This document shows positions 5,329 to 6,718 of a stretch of DNA of 6,718 nucleotides, piece by piece. A model generated the notes under the pieces. The model did not search any database, was not told the origin of the DNA, and saw nothing but the letters and a program-made list of their open reading frames with translations. The position numbers and the translations under genes are program-made. Source of the DNA: Planctomycetota bacterium (GTDB lineage: Bacteria > Planctomycetota > Planctomycetia > Pirellulales > Thermoguttaceae); NCBI GenBank assembly GCA_013202535.1, contig JABMRP010000917.1, positions 1-6,718 of the forward strand, in the 5' to 3' direction. How positions within the stretch are numbered: position 1 is the first letter of the stretch; each line of letters starts with the position of its first letter.

Positions 5329-6718
5329 ATGCATTATCCCGAGTGGTTTGTCCCCCATCTGCCCGCGCCCATGCTGATCGCGGTCGTCGCCGTGATTCAC
5401 GTGTTGGTTTCCCATTACGCCGTCGGCGGCGGGCTGTTTTTGGCCGTCGAGGTGGGGCATGCCTATCGGACGGCCAATCGTGAATATCTGGCCTATTTGA
5501 AGCGGCACGCCCGATTCTTCCTCTTGCTCACCGTCGTCTTCGGCGCCGTCACCGGCGTGGGTATCTGGTTTACGATTGGCCTGGCGTCGCCCCTGGCCAC
5601 GGAAATGCTCATCCGCACGTTTGTCTTCGGCTGGGCGATCGAATGGGTCTTCTTCCTCGTTGAAGTCGTATCCATTTTCTTCTTTTACTATTATTGGGAC
5701 CGCCTACCCGAGAAAACCCATACGACAATCGGGTGGATCTACGGCGCCTCGGCATGGATTAGCCTGGTGTTGATCACCGGCATCACGGCCTTCATGCTCA
5801 ACCCGGGAGATTGGCCCGAGAAAGGCGGATTCTGGGTCGCCTTCTTCAACCCGCAGTTTCTTCCGCAGGTCGTCGCGCGGACCGGCGGGGCGCTGCTGTT
5901 GGGTTCGATGTACGTTTACCTGCACGCCTCGTTGTCCATCCAGGATGCCGGCTTGCGCGATCGCATTCAGTTCCGCTCCACCCGGCCCGCCATGCTAGGC
6001 GCCCTGCTCATCGCGGCCGGCGGCCTGGGATGGTTCGTTTTCCTTCCCCCCTCGGCCAGGGCAATCCTCGAAAGCGCCGCCGTACTGAATGTCCTCGTGG
6101 CGCTGCTCTTCGCCATCACGGGGGTCGTCTTCGCGGCGCTCTACATGGGTCCCTATCGCAACCCGGGATGGCTCACGCCGGGATTCGCCGGGATGATGCT
6201 CATCTTCGGGCTGGCGGCCATGGCCACGGGCGAATTCGTCCGCGAGGCGGTCCGCAAGCCGTATGTTATTTACGACGTCTCCTACAGCAACCAGATTCTT
6301 CGGCAAGAAGTGCCGCGGCTGCAACAGGGCGGATACCTTGACGGCGGAACCTGGACCCGGGCGCTGGTGCAAGACCGTTACCCGCAGGTCGTCGAAAACG
6401 GACATATTGTCGGGGCGCGACTGTTGGAGCTTCCCGAACCGGACCGGATCGAGGTGGGCCACGTGTTGTTCCAATACCATTGCAACCAATGCCATGCCGG
6501 CCAGCGGGGGCATTCAGCCGTGGGCCCGCTGCTACGAGGACGTTCGCCGTCGGCCATCCGCGAGCGAATCGAACACCTGGATGACGTCCTCTTCATGCCC
6601 CCTTGGGCGGGAACCGCCGAGGAAGCCGATCTGCTGACCGAGTATTTGGTCCAAATTGCCCCCACGCGCGATGAGCGACCGGGAAAAAGGGGTCAGGACC
6701 CTTTTGTGCGAAGCACCC
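5329..6718 (+). CDS. CydA-like (cytochrome bd superfamily) subunit fused to cytochrome c, 3' end missing
   Basis: At least 463 residues are present and the frame is open at the window edge. Residues 1-300 form about eight membrane helices that resemble the N-terminal half of CydA. VIHVLVSHY places His24 where CydA has its His19 heme ligand. AIEW...VEV...WDRL (residues 104-126) matches the CydA helix carrying Glu99/Glu107. The position of CydA His186 appears to be Arg184 instead, with His199 nearby. RKPYVIYDVSYSN (309-321) follows the last helix. Residues about 375-445 are a cytochrome c domain with heme motif Cys385-Asn-Gln-Cys388-His389 and Met423 (FMPPW) as likely sixth ligand. This arrangement suggests a bd-superfamily membrane enzyme that exchanges electrons with cytochrome c rather than quinol, like the OR-C-type branches described for this superfamily; the exact branch is inference. 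The ribosome site GAGGAG (5314-5319) is 9 bases before the ATG. The last residues overlap a REP-like repeat. Confidence 0.88.
   Translation, partial: MHYPEWFVPHLPAPMLIAVVAVIHVLVSHYAVGGGLFLAVEVGHAYRTANREYLAYLKRHARFFLLLTVVFGAVTGVGIWFTIGLASPLATEMLIRTFVFGWAIEWVFFLVEVVSIFFFYYYWDRLPEKTHTTIGWIYGASAWISLVLITGITAFMLNPGDWPEKGGFWVAFFNPQFLPQVVARTGGALLLGSMYVYLHASLSIQDAGLRDRIQFRSTRPAMLGALLIAAGGLGWFVFLPPSARAILESAAVLNVLVALLFAITGVVFAALYMGPYRNPGWLTPGFAGMMLIFGLAAMATGEFVREAVRKPYVIYDVSYSNQILRQEVPRLQQGGYLDGGTWTRALVQDRYPQVVENGHIVGARLLELPEPDRIEVGHVLFQYHCNQCHAGQRGHSAVGPLLRGRSPSAIRERIEHLDDVLFMPPWAGTAEEADLLTEYLVQIAPTRDERPGKRGQDPFVRST
6684..6716. repeat. REP-like double hairpin repeat
   Basis: Two dyads lie side by side. 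The first pairs AAAAGGG (6685-6691) with CCCTTTT (6699-6705) around GTCAGGA, with an alternative GGGTC/GACCC pairing. The second is GTGC-gaa-GCAC (6706-6716). The AAAAGGGGTCAGGACCC type of motif is one I recall as a dispersed REP-like repeat in planctomycetes and some other phyla; copy number cannot be checked from one window. It sits in the reading frame at the C-terminal end of the cytochrome gene, so it either encodes the protein's last residues or lies where the gene has been overwritten. Confidence 0.5.

Overview
The window is GC-rich bacterial DNA that looks like Planctomycetota, probably a Pirellulales-type genome. That placement is inference. It rests on a cytochrome-bd-like subunit fused to cytochrome c, a two-helix HAMP protein without an output domain, a conserved-looking orphan protein, and a REP-like hairpin repeat at the right edge. 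All rest on recollection of similar genes, not on a search.

Left part, minus strand (94-2614): a Na+/solute symporter of the SSS/SGLT family and, upstream of it in the same direction, an O6-alkylguanine-DNA alkyltransferase (ogt). The 229-base gap between them holds a sigma70-like promoter for the symporter, with overlapping inverted repeats around its -35 box that look like operators. A divergent, near-consensus sigma70 promoter at 2676-2705 drives the plus-strand genes to the right.

Middle part, plus strand (2788-4255): an unrecognised 247-residue protein, then a 184-residue membrane protein with two transmembrane helices and a lone HAMP domain. The 237-base gap that follows contains two strong hairpins (4302-4317 and 4328-4371).

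Right part, plus strand (4493-6718): a tightly spaced cluster of a small zinc-finger (zf-HC2) anti-sigma-like protein, a very small membrane protein whose frame contains one in-frame UGA, a DUF2892/YgaP-like membrane protein, and a CydA-like membrane protein with a C-terminal cytochrome c domain that runs off the window.

The most interesting observation is the UGA at 4857-4859. The reading frame continues across it for 54 more codons. The next codon is AUG but has no ribosome binding site, and a perfect 6-bp stem with a UGGAU loop lies at the distance expected of a bacterial SECIS element. The resulting 86-residue product would carry Cys27, Sec32 and Cys37 just after a single membrane helix. 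This would be a candidate small membrane selenoprotein sitting in a respiratory/redox operon. The fallback reading is two translationally coupled micro-ORFs or a sequencing error.
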